From Cystobasidium ongulense (Eukaryota; Basidiomycota; Cystobasidiomycetes; Cystobasidiales; Cystobasidiaceae): DNA of 64,000 bases. The notes beneath the pieces are model-generated. The model ran no database searches and had not been told where the DNA came from. It worked only from the letters and a program-made list of their open reading frames with translations. Position 1 is the first letter of the stretch, and each line of letters opens with the position of its first letter. Shown piece by piece: positions 10,455 to 21,126 of the stretch. The position numbers and the translations under genes were made by a program. The stretch is from assembly GCA_022835595.1 (NCBI GenBank), contig BQUP01000009.1:744001-808000 (forward strand), read 5' to 3'.

Positions 10455-11419
10455 AGGTATCCAACAACGACGACACTGAGAGTGAGAGTGAGATGAGTGG
10501 CTCGGTTTCTATATCAGCTTTGAAAACTGAGTTTTATTATTGTGATTGTGCAGATTGGATGCGCACTCTGCTAGCCCAAGTCGAATGCTTCGTTTTTCGC
10601 CCATTTATACCCTGTCGTCTTCTCGTTAATTATACACAAAAGGACAACTTGTTGAAGCTCTGTCGAATTCCTCGAACAACGAAGAATGGAAAGGCGATTT
10701 TTCCCAGACTCCACAAGGCGAAACTAGCTTTCGATAGACCTCCCTATCCACTGGCCGCGGTGGTAGACGCTCACGCTCGTGTTCTTTCAGCTGGAAGCAA
10801 CTGCTTTCTGTCGGGTGTCAAACAGCTGTCAATCGATAAGCATACTGTAGAAACGTTTCAGAATGCATGCCCAGCCTTGGAAGATCTGGGCATCCACGAT
10901 GTGACTTCAGTACACCTCGCTTGCGGATATCAACAGGTTCCCCATGCTGTGGTTGCACACTCCTTGAGCGGACAAGCATCACTGAAGACTGTTGTTCTTC
11001 ACCTGGAAGACCAACTCACAGTGAAACAAGGGAATTCCGGACGAAGACCAAGTGTCGAGAACATGGATTCCTATGCCACAGAGGTAGCAGAGTTCCTAGC
11101 AGAGTTCCTTCGCTCATTCACAGAGGTAGCATCGTTCTATCGGAGATTCACGGAGGTGGAGCTATGGCATAGACTTCCACGCACCGTGCTGGATGTGGGT
11201 CACGAGCAAGCACTCGATTTGGTTCCCAGTCTGGCAAAGGCTCTTGCCAAGTGTGTGCTGTCTGCATGGACGTACGGTCGCATGCCATCCCCGTCGTGGC
11301 CAGAAGAGAGGTGGGTCTTGCTGGCTACGATGCTGGTGGTCCGATCTGGCAGTGCTTCTGAGCGACCTCTGCTGGGCATGCCGTGGTCTTCTGCTTTGCA
11401 GCTAGATAGTGTAGAATAG
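10172..11419 (+). CDS. F-box-like protein, array member 3
   Basis: The frame is open from 10172 to 11419, but comparison with members 1, 2 and 4 indicates a phase-1 intron ending at 10553 (GATTGTGCAG) with a donor at about 10482 or 10488. The protein is about 390-415 aa depending on splicing. The F-box-like block is LILVVAEMCDAPTKAVLCRL then LLFRCVDI. A Ser-Glu repeat encoded by (GAGAGT)n follows. Exon 2 is a leucine-rich region with VKQLSIDKHTVETF, CPALEDLGIHDVTSVHLACG and SLKTVVLHLEDQL. Relative to member 5 it has a local tandem duplication near 11090-11160 that repeats the EFLRSFTEV segment. It is nearly identical to member 5 with 5' and 3' flanks included, so the duplication is recent. 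SCF substrate adaptor function is an inference. Confidence 0.7.
10397..10454. repeat. (GAGAGT)n microsatellite at the exon-intron border
   Basis: Six-base units encode Ser-Glu if translated. A shorter block at 10478-10493 lies next to the likely donor. Unit number differs from the copy in member 5. Confidence 0.85.
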
Positions 11420-12039
11420 ATTTTGTGTGGCTTCTGTCAGTAGGCAATTAGACGGCGGGATGGAAAGCGGGAATGGAAAGCGGGAATGGAAAGCGTTAGT
11501 GAGGGCGTCAGTTGTAAATCAGTTGCATGTCCTCGTGCTGCTCGACGGTGCTGTATGGTCTTGCTGCAGTAATCTTGAACATTTGGTCTTGATATTGCAA
11601 CACTGGGGGCCAGGCAGGAGCAGGGTCGGCTCTTCCAAAAGGCAGCATCGAGGTGTGGTGATGGTGCTCTAACCAGCCCTTGCTAGAGGCTTGAAAGCAT
11701 TAACACTTGTTGGTGGAAGGTGTTGAAGCAAGTTGTACACTTTTATTCGATTGCCTTTTCAAGATCTCGAGCTGCAAGCAGGAAGGGTAGCTAGCTATAG
11801 ACTGGCTTGCCTTTGCATACTCCGTTCTGTCCGGAGTTGAAAGACGTTGGAGTCGGGCTCACGTATGACGGACAGCGTTAACACACAGTACCGACTGACT
11901 TGACGCCTCTGTCGGACAACCTGGCCCTTGTCTGTGCGGTGGACCAGCTTGGATGGGCTGCTTTCCCGCTTGCGAAAGGGTCGACTTGGCTAACCTCTCG
12001 AACATACTACGGGCAAAGGTATTACATCACTCAGGCGAC
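11420..12039. other. Intergenic region between members 3 and 4
   Basis: It begins with the 3' flank shared with 15000-15120, including tandem copies of GGGAATGGAAAGC. It ends with the promoter-like block 11834-11966 shared with the region upstream of member 2. The ORF at 11427-11672 lies across the repeat and looks like noise. Confidence 0.5.
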
Positions 12040-13250
12040 ATGAGCGCATCAAGCGAACATGAAATTCAAGGAGGGAGCGCTGGAAGATGGGAAGACTCGT
12101 GCCTTTTGAACAGCGATCTAATCATCAAAGTTGCCCAGTTCTGCGATACGCCCACGAAGGCCGTAGTGTGCAGGCTGAACAGTCAACTAAGGGATTCTCT
12201 GCAAATGGTGCTATTTCAGCGTGTAGAGATCCGAGAGCGGCATCAGTTGGATGCCTTCGCTCGCTGCGTCCAAGAGGTTAGCAATGACATTCAGGACGGA
12301 CGTGAGCGTGAGTCAGGAGACAAAACAGTCCGATTTCTTCTGTAGAGGAATGCTAAATCTTCCGTCAACGAACAGATCGAATGCGCATTTTGTTGGCTCA
12401 GGTTCAGTGCTTCATTCATCGCCCGTCTATATCTCCTCTTTGGTCTCAGATGTACCACCCAGAAAGCACTATCTCCAAGCTCAGCCGTATTCCCCAAACA
12501 ACAAAGAGTGGAATGGTGATTTTTCATGAACTTGTACAAGCGAGATTGACCTTCACGCCGAATTTCTACCTGGAACCTCTACCTAATGTGGAAACTCCTC
12601 CTCCAGGTGTTCTACCTAGTGAAGGCTACGAAACGTGCTTTCTGGCGAATGTCAAAGTTCTGCGTTTGGACGAATTCGCTCCTCAACCCATCCTCGATTT
12701 AGCGCCAGCTTTTCGAATGCTGGGAATCCGAAATTTGGTTTCAGTGACTCTCGTTTGCAGTTTTGGGCAGGCTCCCTATGACGAGGTGCCATTGTACTTC
12801 AGATCACAGCGAGGATTACAAAGTGTGACAATACTTGACCAAGACCACTGGAATTTTGATGGCAGAGTTTACTACCAGACGACTAGAGATCTGGAGAGAT
12901 ATTCGGGCGATCTAGAAGAGTTCCTCCTGTTCTGGAACATGGAAAGTGTATGGCCGGACCTCGCAGAGCTCGTCCTCCATACAGCTCGAGACGAGTCCCG
13001 GGAATTGATGCCAAGTATTGAAGAGGCACTCTTACACCGTGCTTCGTCAGCGCAGTGGAACTTCGTGACCAGCAGATTCTGCTACAAATTCGGCTCGAGC
13101 GGTCCTGTCCAGCGCCCTTTTTGGGGGAAGGTACATCCAAGTCCGCCCAGCGACGACGATTCCTCCGACGATGGAAGTTCGGATGACTCTCGCGACAGGG
13201 CCCCCAGCAACGATGACCACGCAGATCTGGATGCCTCAGCAGTAAATTAG
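12040..13250 (+). CDS. F-box-like protein, array member 4
   Basis: The exons are 12040-12307 and 12376-13250, about 380 aa. An in-frame stop inside the intron (near 12343) proves that the region must be spliced here if the gene works. Donor C|GTGAGT and acceptor AACGAACAG give phase 1, like the other members. An upstream in-frame ATG at 11953 is less likely, because the ATG at 12040 aligns with the start of member 3. The F-box-like block is DLIIKVAQFCDTPTKAVVCRL then VLFQRVEI. Exon 2 starts RMRILLAQVQCFIHRPS. The body is much more diverged than its duplicated flanks. The C-terminus is an acidic Asp-Ser tail (SDDDSSDDGSSDDSRD) absent from the other members. Confidence 0.65.
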
Positions 13251-13314
13251 TGGCCACATTCTCGATAGGGATTGCGACTAATACGCCGCAATGTAGCAAT
13301 TGGATAGTTTGGCA

Positions 13315-13766
13315 GAGGCCACGAGGGGCTAGATGTACTGTTATAGTACATATTGTTGCGGCGACTGATTTGATGAGATCGTTGAAATGCCAGCATGTAC
13401 CGTATCTAGAACATCAGAACAGCACACCTCTGCGATTTGTGCGAGCAGAGAGAAAGACGCCGCTCTTCAGTTGGGCCGGAGACTCCTAAGGTAAGGGAGC
13501 GAACAAAGTAGGAAGCGGTTCCTGAAGATCCCGACAAGTCTCATTCCGATAGGCCTGGTATGCCAGAGTTGCACTTGCGCGTACTTGCCAGACTCATCGT
13601 CTGATCGACGGTACGGGCCTTACGGACTGACTTGACGTTTGTTCTTGCTTGACAAACTAGCGCCTAACTGGAACGATACCCAGGATTTGATGCAAACTTT
13701 CATTTCTCATACCTTTCAACTCACCTCGAGCCTTGAGATCAGGCTGACAGAGAAATCCATACGGAC
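13315..13766. repeat. Duplicated intergenic segment, copy B
   Basis: Near-identical partner of 9715-10171. It includes the hairpin TGTACT-GTTAT-AGTACA at 13334-13350 and the same 5' flank up to the start codon of member 5. Confidence 0.85.
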
Positions 13767-13990
13767 ATGACAGCACCAAGCGCGAAGGCCAGCCGGCGTC
13801 TGGATAACAATCTAATTTTGGTCGTTGCCGAGATGTGCGACGCGCCTACGAAGGCCGTGTTGTGCAGATTAGGCAGACGATTGCGGGGTCCTCTGCAAAT
13901 ACTGCTATTTCGATGTGTAGACATCGGAGGACCAGACCAGCTGGATGTGTTTGCTCGGTGTGTCAGGAAGGTATCCAACAACGACGACGC

Positions 13991-14030
<40 letters not shown>

Positions 14031-14999
14031 AGTGAGAGTGGGACTGAGAGTGAGGGTGAGAGTGAGAGTGAGAAGGTTTCTAATAACAACGACACTGAGA
14101 GTGAGAGTGAGATGATTGGCTCAGTTTCTATATCAGCTTTGAAAACTGAGTTTTATTATCGTGATTGTGCAGATTGGATGCGCACTCTGCTAGCCCAAGT
14201 CGAATGCTTCGTTTTTCGCCCATTTATACCCTGTCGTCTTTGCAAGGGTTATACAGCGGAGGATATCTTGTTGAAGCTCTGTCGAATTCCTCGAATAACG
14301 AAGAATGGAAAGGCGATTTTTCCCAGACTCCACAAGGCGAAACTAGCTTTTGATAGACCTCCCTATCCACTGGCCGCGGTAGACATTTGGGCTCTCACTT
14401 ATACTCCTTCAGGTGCAAGAAACTGCTTCTTGTCGGGTGTCAAACAGCTTTGGATCGATAAGCATACTGCAGAAACGTTCGAAAATGCGATCCCAGCCTT
14501 GCAAAATCTGTGCATCGGACAGGTGACTTCAGTACACCTCGCTTGCGGATATCAACAGGTTCCCCGTGCTGTGGTAGCACGTTCCTTGAGCGGACAAACA
14601 TCACTGAAGACTGTTGTTCTTCACCTGGAAGACCAACTTACAGTGAAACAAGGGAATTCCGGACGAAGACCAAGCATCGAGAACATGGATTCCTATGCCA
14701 AGGAGGTAGCAGAGTTCCTTCGGACCTTTACGGAGCTCGAGCGATGGCCTAGACTTGCAAGCACCGTGCTGGATGTGGGTCACGAGCCAGAACTCGAGTT
14801 GGTTCCCAGTCTGGCAAAGGCTCTTGCCAAGTGTGTGCTGTCTGCATGGACGTACGGCCGCATGACATCCCCGTCGTGGCCAGAAGAGAAGTGGAACTTG
14901 CTGGCTTCGATGCTGGTGGTCCGATCTGGCAGTGCATCTGAGCGACCTCTGCTGGGCATGCCGTGGTCTTCTGCTTTGCAGCTAGATAGTGTGGAATAG
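13767..14999 (+). CDS. F-box-like protein, array member 5
   Basis: Near-identical to member 3 from start to stop, with the same N-terminus (MTAPSAKASRRLDNN) and C-terminus (SSALQLDSVE). The probable phase-1 intron ends at 14172 with a donor at about 14101 or 14107; the whole span is also open. The Ser-Glu microsatellite at about 13991-14074 is longer and more interrupted than in member 3. The two copies differ mainly in patches, for instance around 14249-14275 and 14380-14430, which suggests gene conversion or local selection. As for the other members, only the F-box-like block and leucine-rich content support a ubiquitin-ligase adaptor role. Confidence 0.7.
13991..14074. repeat. (GAGAGT)n microsatellite in member 5
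   Basis: Same repeat as at 10397-10454 but longer, with interruptions such as GGGACT and GAGGGT. A short second block at 14096-14111 contains the candidate donors. Confidence 0.85.
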
Positions 15000-15333
15000 A
15001 GGTTTGTGTGGCTTCTGTCAGTAGGCAGTTAGACGGGGGGATGGAAAGCGGGAATGGAAAGCGTTGGCGAGGGCGTCAGTTGTGAATCAGTTGTAGGGCA
15101 TCGTGCTGCTCGACGGTGCTGTGTCGTATTGCTGCCAGTATGTATTGATCTCGAAGAAATGATGGAAATGCCACCCGCTGCGATTGGAAGAGAGCAAGAG
15201 AGCCCGCTTGCTTGTTCGAGAAAGAAAGTCGACACGGGTGTCTGGCTCTCACCTTTTCGCAGTGGACAGACTCGAGCAGACCAGGACAGCAGCAACCCCC
15301 CGTCCACACTAGACACACGCACGTCCAGCAGCC
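15000..15333. other. Duplicated F-box flank abutting the MPP-beta promoter
   Basis: 15000 to about 15120 matches the 3' flank of member 3. The remaining 210 bp or so is the presumed promoter and 5' UTR of the peptidase gene. The long open frame 15054-15824 runs through that gene's introns and is not a gene. Confidence 0.5.
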
Positions 15334-17258
15334 ATGGCTTCCCGACTTCTCGTCCGAAATGCGGCAAAGCAGCTGAGGTCAAACTCGATATTCAAGCCGG
15401 TGGGTCGCATGCACGGCGTGGACAGCGAGCAGAGCTGACAGAGTGCTCCACACCACACCTATGCACGCCTCCGTCCATTGTGACTTTGCTGGAACCGCTC
15501 CAGGCTTCCGCCCTGCGACCCTATGCTACCCAGATACCCTCTGGATCGCACACCCAGATCACGACGCTGCCCAACGGCTTCACCGTCGCTACAGACGCTG
15601 CTCCGTATGCGCAGACTGCGACTGTTGGTGCGTCAGGCTCCTCCTCTCGCCGATATCGCTCCCAACACCTGGCTAATTCGTCCGATCTCGCTCCCACAGG
15701 CGTCTGGATTGATGCTGGAAGCAGAGCAGAGAGCAACGCTACAGAGGGCGTCGCTCACTTCCTAGAGCATATGGCTTTCAAGGTGGGTGGATTTATTCAT
15801 ATTCGTGGACCTGCTCTGAGCTGACCTTCTTCGCTCTCACACTCCCCGTCGTTGTGCTTGCTCGCGCCATTCACAGGGCACTGGAAGAAGATCGCAACAC
15901 CAGCTAGAGCTAGAAGTAGAGAACCTAGGAGCTCACTTGAACGCATACACATCAAGAGAACAGACAGTATACTATGCAAAGTCATTCAAAAAGGACATTG
16001 GCAAGACAGTCGACATCATCTCTGACATTCTACAAAATTCAAAACTAGAGGAATCTGCTATTGAGAGAGAAAGAGATGTCATCTTGAGAGAACAAGAGGA
16101 GGTGGACAAAATTATGGAAGAGGTCGTCTTTGATCACTTGCATGCCGTCGCTTTCCAGGGTGAGTCAGTCTTTGGCGCAAGGCTTTTGCTCGCTCGTCTC
16201 GGGGAGTTAGACCCTCTCTTCGAGCAGGATCACAGAGGAGTCTCTTGCGAACTCAATACTGACAATGCTCCTTTCCGCATTCCTATGATTTGCAATTCAT
16301 CGCTTAAATGCCAACAGGCCAACCTCTCGGCCGAACAATCCTCGGACCCCGCAAGAACATCCTCTCCATCCGCAAGTCCGACCTCCAACACTACATCAAC
16401 GAAAACTACACCGCCGACCGCATGGTCCTCGTTGGATCCGGTGGCGTAGAGCACGAATCCCTCGTCCAACTCGCCTCGCAACATTTCGGTGAGATGCAAT
16501 CCTCAACCAAGCCACTCCGACTTGGAGGAGCCAAGAAGACGGGCTTTGTTGGATCAGAAGTCAGAGTTCGTGATGACACCATGTCTACACTCAACTTGGC
16601 TATCGCATTCGAAGGTGTCGGCTGGAACTCACCAGACTACTACCCCATGCTCGTCATGCAATCCATCTTTGGCAACTGGGATAGATCACTAGGCGCCTCA
16701 CCCCTTCTCTCTTCACGACTATCACACATTATCCAAACCAACAACCTAGCGAACAGCTTCATGTCATTCTCAACTTCATATTCCGATACAGGATTATGGG
16801 GTATCTACATGGTCTCTGAAAACTTGACGAATTTGGATGATTTGGTACACTTCACAATGAAAGAATGGAGAAGAATGTCGACTTCACCCATGGAAGCAGA
16901 AGTTGAGAGGGCAAAATCACAATTAAAAGCTTCTTTATTATTAGGTCTAGATGGAACTACTGCTATTGCTGAAGATATCGGTCGTCAATTGATTACTTCT
17001 GGAAAGAGACTTACCCCTAAAGAGATTGAAGCTGCTGTTGATGGTGTCACTGTCAATGATATTCAGAGATGCGCTCAGAAATACCTGTGGGATAAGGATA
17101 TCGCTATCGCTGCTGTCGGTCCTACCGATGGGTGAGTGCATTCTGCCAGACAGACTTTTGCTCCGCCTGAACGTCGCACTGATTCAACATTGTGTCTTTC
17201 TCACAGTCTCCTCGACTACAACCGCATTAGAAACGATACAGCTACATTGCTGTACTAA
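15334..17258 (+). CDS. MAS1: Mitochondrial processing peptidase, beta subunit
   Basis: Catalytic subunit of the matrix protease that removes presequences from imported proteins. Six exons: 15334-15399, 15504-15627, 15700-15782, 15877-16159, 16318-17131 and 17207-17258. The N-terminus [17 protein letters not shown] is basic and free of acidic residues, as expected for its own presequence. The zinc site HFLEH (inverted HxxEH) sits in exon 3, and [20 protein letters not shown] is the typical downstream block with the distal Glu ligand region [12 protein letters not shown]. The glycine-rich loop that marks the alpha subunit is absent. The C-terminus [16 protein letters not shown] matches the family end. 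The 3' half of the coding sequence is visibly more AT-rich than the 5' half. Confidence 0.93.
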
Positions 17259-17737
17259 TCGTGAACCAACGTTAGACCTTATGGGATAGCAGCTACTGGT
17301 CGATCTGGTCGATGGCAAATGTCTGATACGAGGATCACGAGGCAATCAAAGAAGGCTAGCTGTTGGAAGGCACATCTTTAGAGGGCTTTATCCGGTGCTG
17401 GCGTATAACTTGGTTTGTACTCTTTGTTCACTGTGTCCATGTCCAAGTCGACTAGTCGAAACACCTGCTACTCCAAGCCTGTCCCTTATTCTCTTTCTCT
17501 TGCTGTGCAATACTACCCACCTTTATACACATTACTGGATTCGACTGAGAGGTGTCCGGACATCGATATGTAGCTTTTGCCACTGTATGCATGCAAGCAA
17601 GCAGCCATCGACGACTGCGGACAGCCTTTCTTCACTCCAACCAACTGGATTGGGTTCACTAAGCTCTATCATCATCTGTACCGTGAAGCATGCTGACCGG
17701 CATCACGACTGGCTGAACAACTGCCAGCTTGCTCGAC
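17259..17737. other. Intergenic region, no gene seen
   Basis: Between the peptidase stop and the LCCL gene start. The open frame 17395-17901 has no motif and overlaps the next gene in another frame. Confidence 0.4.
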
Positions 17738-20627
17738 ATGTCCGCCGCTTCATCGCACCAGCAAGCCACCATCAACGACGACGACGAGAAGCGACAGCAG
17801 CAGCAGGAGCAGGACACATCGATACCGATAGCGCTCGAGACGGCAAGCAGCAGCAATACCACCACCTCGAGCAGTACGGACAATCTCGCGGGCAAGAATG
17901 AGCCTGACATGGAAGCTGGTGGTGGTGTTGACGATATGCGCAGTGGACGACGACGGCGAAGTGGCAGCAAGGATGAGAAGACTACGCCCTCGATGAATGC
18001 TGCTGCTTTGCAATGGGAGAAACCGCTCACTCCAGACGAGAACCACACAAATACTCAATACCTCCCTCCATCCTTGTTGCGATCATTCACCTACATTCTC
18101 TCCCTACCCATCATTAAACCCATAGCAAATTATATATCAGGCCCATCAAGACTTGCATCCTCTCAGCCTCGTCTATGGAACTTTGGATTTATAGACCAAT
18201 ATATCGAGAAACCTCTGGTTAGATATACCAAGAAATGGACCCGATTACCTATCATATTATGGATATTCCTATTGGCTTGGTTCTTGGGATTCACTTTCCT
18301 AGCTAGAGCAGCATGGTGGACTTCAGGAGTTGGAAATAATGTGGAATGGTTGAGTGGAACATCGACATACTGGCAGAGAAATGATGGATGTGGTTTGGGT
18401 GAGTCTGCCCAACAACCTGGTTGTTTTTATACTTGATTGAAAGTCGCATAAAGAGCTGAATCTGGATACTATATCGCGCATACGTAGATGGTCAAGATTG
18501 CGCACCGTTCGATGGATTCACTGTCGCGTATAGATGTCCGAGTAAAGTCGCCAGCACGCGCCTACTCAACTATCGAGCGTGAGTACAAGTCATCGGCCCA
18601 GTTGATGTGTACCGGATGCCTACTTTAGCGGAGGCTTTGATCTGATCTGTTAATTATTTCTCGTGTGCGCAGTGTCGGAGATCAAGAAGTCATATATCAG
18701 CCCCTCGTCATAGGAGGTGGAGATGAACTCGGAACCTACCGAGCCGACTCTTTTATATGCTCAGCCGCTGTGCATCGGGGCTTGTTCACAGTGCGTGCCA
18801 GAATGTCAATTTATCCTTATATGAGGCATAGATAGCTGAAGATCCTAATTCAAATCACCCCTTTTTGGATCGTTTTCACTCTATCCGCTATACACTCACT
18901 CTGTTTTTCCCAAAAAACAAAATAGGATGGAAAAGGAGGATGTTTAACACTACAAGCGATAGGTTCATATACGAATTATCAAAACTCGACACAAAATGGA
19001 ATATCAAGTACCTCATTCAATTCTGAATTTCCATTCGCTTATAGATTTTTAGATTCTCTCTCTTCTCAGAAGAACTGTAGAGATTTGAGAGATGATATAC
19101 TCATTTTTAATACTATTATGAGTACGGCTTTTGGTTTACTTATTAGAGCTAGTGCTGGTGTGTTTTATTGGGTCAGGTGAGTTATTTTATCAGCTTCCTT
19201 TATGCTGTCTTTTAAGCTTGATCCCACATTGTGAAGTTTACCCTGACCTGCTTTGCTGGTTCTTCTGCAGTGTCTACTTTGGATTCTGGCATGTTACTCT
19301 GGCAAGTGACCCCAGAAGCTTTCCACGTGAGTCAATGGCAGCTATACAATCTTCACAAACAGGATTAGGCAACTCATATCACTCTATGTTTTCTTAAACA
19401 TGGTTTTGCAGCCGATCTGGCAGGAGCTTTTGAATCTTTCCTACCTACTCTGTTCTTCTGCTATGCTTTCTATCGCTTCGCATATCGATGGGTATTACCT
19501 GCATTCAATAATAGGATATTCGAAAGGACAATTTGGTTTTATGGACCTTTTTGGGTATTTTTGCTTTCGAATGTGAGTTAGAGAAAGACACCCGAAATCC
19601 GGTTTAGAGGCAAGAGGCCAAAATGGGATTGCGAAACTGAACAGTGTGTTTGTTATCCTATTCGCAGTATACTTTGGATAAGATACCTATTGATCGACTG
19701 ACTGCGAGCGACATCAAACAGCAAGCCGGAGGAATAGCGGCTATCGTAGTACTCGTCATCGTCTTGATCATAGTCGTGAGATTATGACACTCCCAGCGCA
19801 TTAAGTCCCAACAAATAGCTGATTCAAATCAACACGCGCTTCTTTCTCGTTCACCAGGCTATCAATCAAGTCCGAGTAGTTCGAGTGACAGGCTGGCTGC
19901 CTTATTATCTTGGCTGGTATATCTTGGGAGGTCTCATTATACTCATACTGAGTCAACTGCCAGGCCTGGTCCTGCGAATGTGAGTCGCGTTGTTTGCCTT
20001 TAGAAAGCCATACGACCGGATATGCACTAAAATGCCTCTACAGTCACCACTACATCGCTGCAATGTGCCTAATACCAGCCACTGCCTTTCCGACACGGGC
20101 AAGCTTAGTCTACCAAGGGTCAGTCTCTAGAAGCACTTGTACTTTGTGATTGTGCGGTAACAACTAGCTAAAGCTTGTCCACATACAGCATTCTACTGGG
20201 ACTCTTCCTAAATGGTGCTGCTCGATGGGGCTTCGATTCAATTCTTCAGACTGTTGATGAAGTACGCCGGGATGCTGCATTGGGCAGCGACTTACCTTCT
20301 TTTAATCTTACTTCCCTCGATACCGCCAATCCTCTAATAAGCTGGTCTGCAATTCCCGATTCACTAAGCTCTTCGTGGGACGGGTTTGCGTTAATCATCA
20401 ACGACGTACTACGCTATACTGGCCAATCTACCAATTTTACCATGCCTACTACAGCTAGTAATACAACAGATGGAAACACAGCCTCATCTACAACTTGGAG
20501 AACCGATATACCTTATTACATAAGACTGGCCTACACTTCTTCAGGCTCAAGTGGCGATTTTACGAAAGCTGCAATCGCTTGGCTGGGTAATGGAACATTC
20601 GTCGAGCCACCTCCTGGACCGTCATAG
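17738..20627 (+). CDS. LCCL-domain multi-pass membrane protein
   Basis: The start ATG at 17738 has the context GACATGTCC. Exon 1 runs to 18398 (TTGG|GTGAGT); the next exon begins after GTAG near 18488, and further short introns follow to the stop at 20627. The N-terminus is low-complexity (Gln, Ser, Thr, acidic). A transmembrane helix ILWIFLLAWFLGFTFLA is followed by the LCCL domain: CAPFDGFTVAYRCP, VASTRLLNYRAVGDQEVIYQ, DSFICSAAVHRGLF and GGCLTLQAIGS, with the paired cysteines of the fold. After that come about seven hydrophobic helices, including ILGGLIILILSQLPGLVL. The fungal family of this layout is widespread but has no settled function. Several exons between 18540 and 20190 were placed by eye and could shift by a few codons. 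Confidence 0.82.
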
Positions 20628-21126
20628 TGGGAGAGGGGCATTGTTCTATTGTTCGTGTTTAGGTATACTTGTATAATTGCAGATTCATCCATTTGTAGCA
20701 TTTCGCATCGACGCAACTATCGAGCAGGTAAGGAAGAGAAATGCTAAAGATCCTTAAAGATCCCTCGATATCATCTCAGCAATAAGGCAACACTGCTGAA
20801 CTACTCAAAATTGAAAAGAGACGAAAATGCTGTTCCATTGTAAGGCTAGTGAGGTCCGGCTGACACTTCATCGAGACTCCACCGTCACACCTCAACACCG
20901 CCCGGCAATTCGACCATTTGACGTTAGGTATCTCACCAGTGAATGTTTGCCAGACAGCAATACCGTCAGTTGGCGGAACAGTCTCGCATAAAGCTGCGGT
21001 CTGTGTGTTCCGCTTTCGCGCAGTACGATATCCTTTCAAGATTGCTATTCGTTTTGATTTCTCTTTCTTACACCTGCTTGAATCCTGACCAACTTTGTTC
21101 ACAGCATCAAAACCTAAAAGTAGGCC
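20628..21126. other. Intergenic region, no gene seen
   Basis: Space between the LCCL gene and the SET gene. The minus-strand frame 20776-21102 and plus-strand frame 20943-21230 show no motif. Confidence 0.4.

Noticed and set aside
15054-15824. 256-codon frame over the MPP-beta 5' region
   Set aside because: It reads across introns of the peptidase gene in a partly different frame and ends in the third intron.
17395-17901. Frame of 168 codons upstream of the LCCL gene
   Set aside because: It overlaps the LCCL coding start in another frame and has no recognisable domain.
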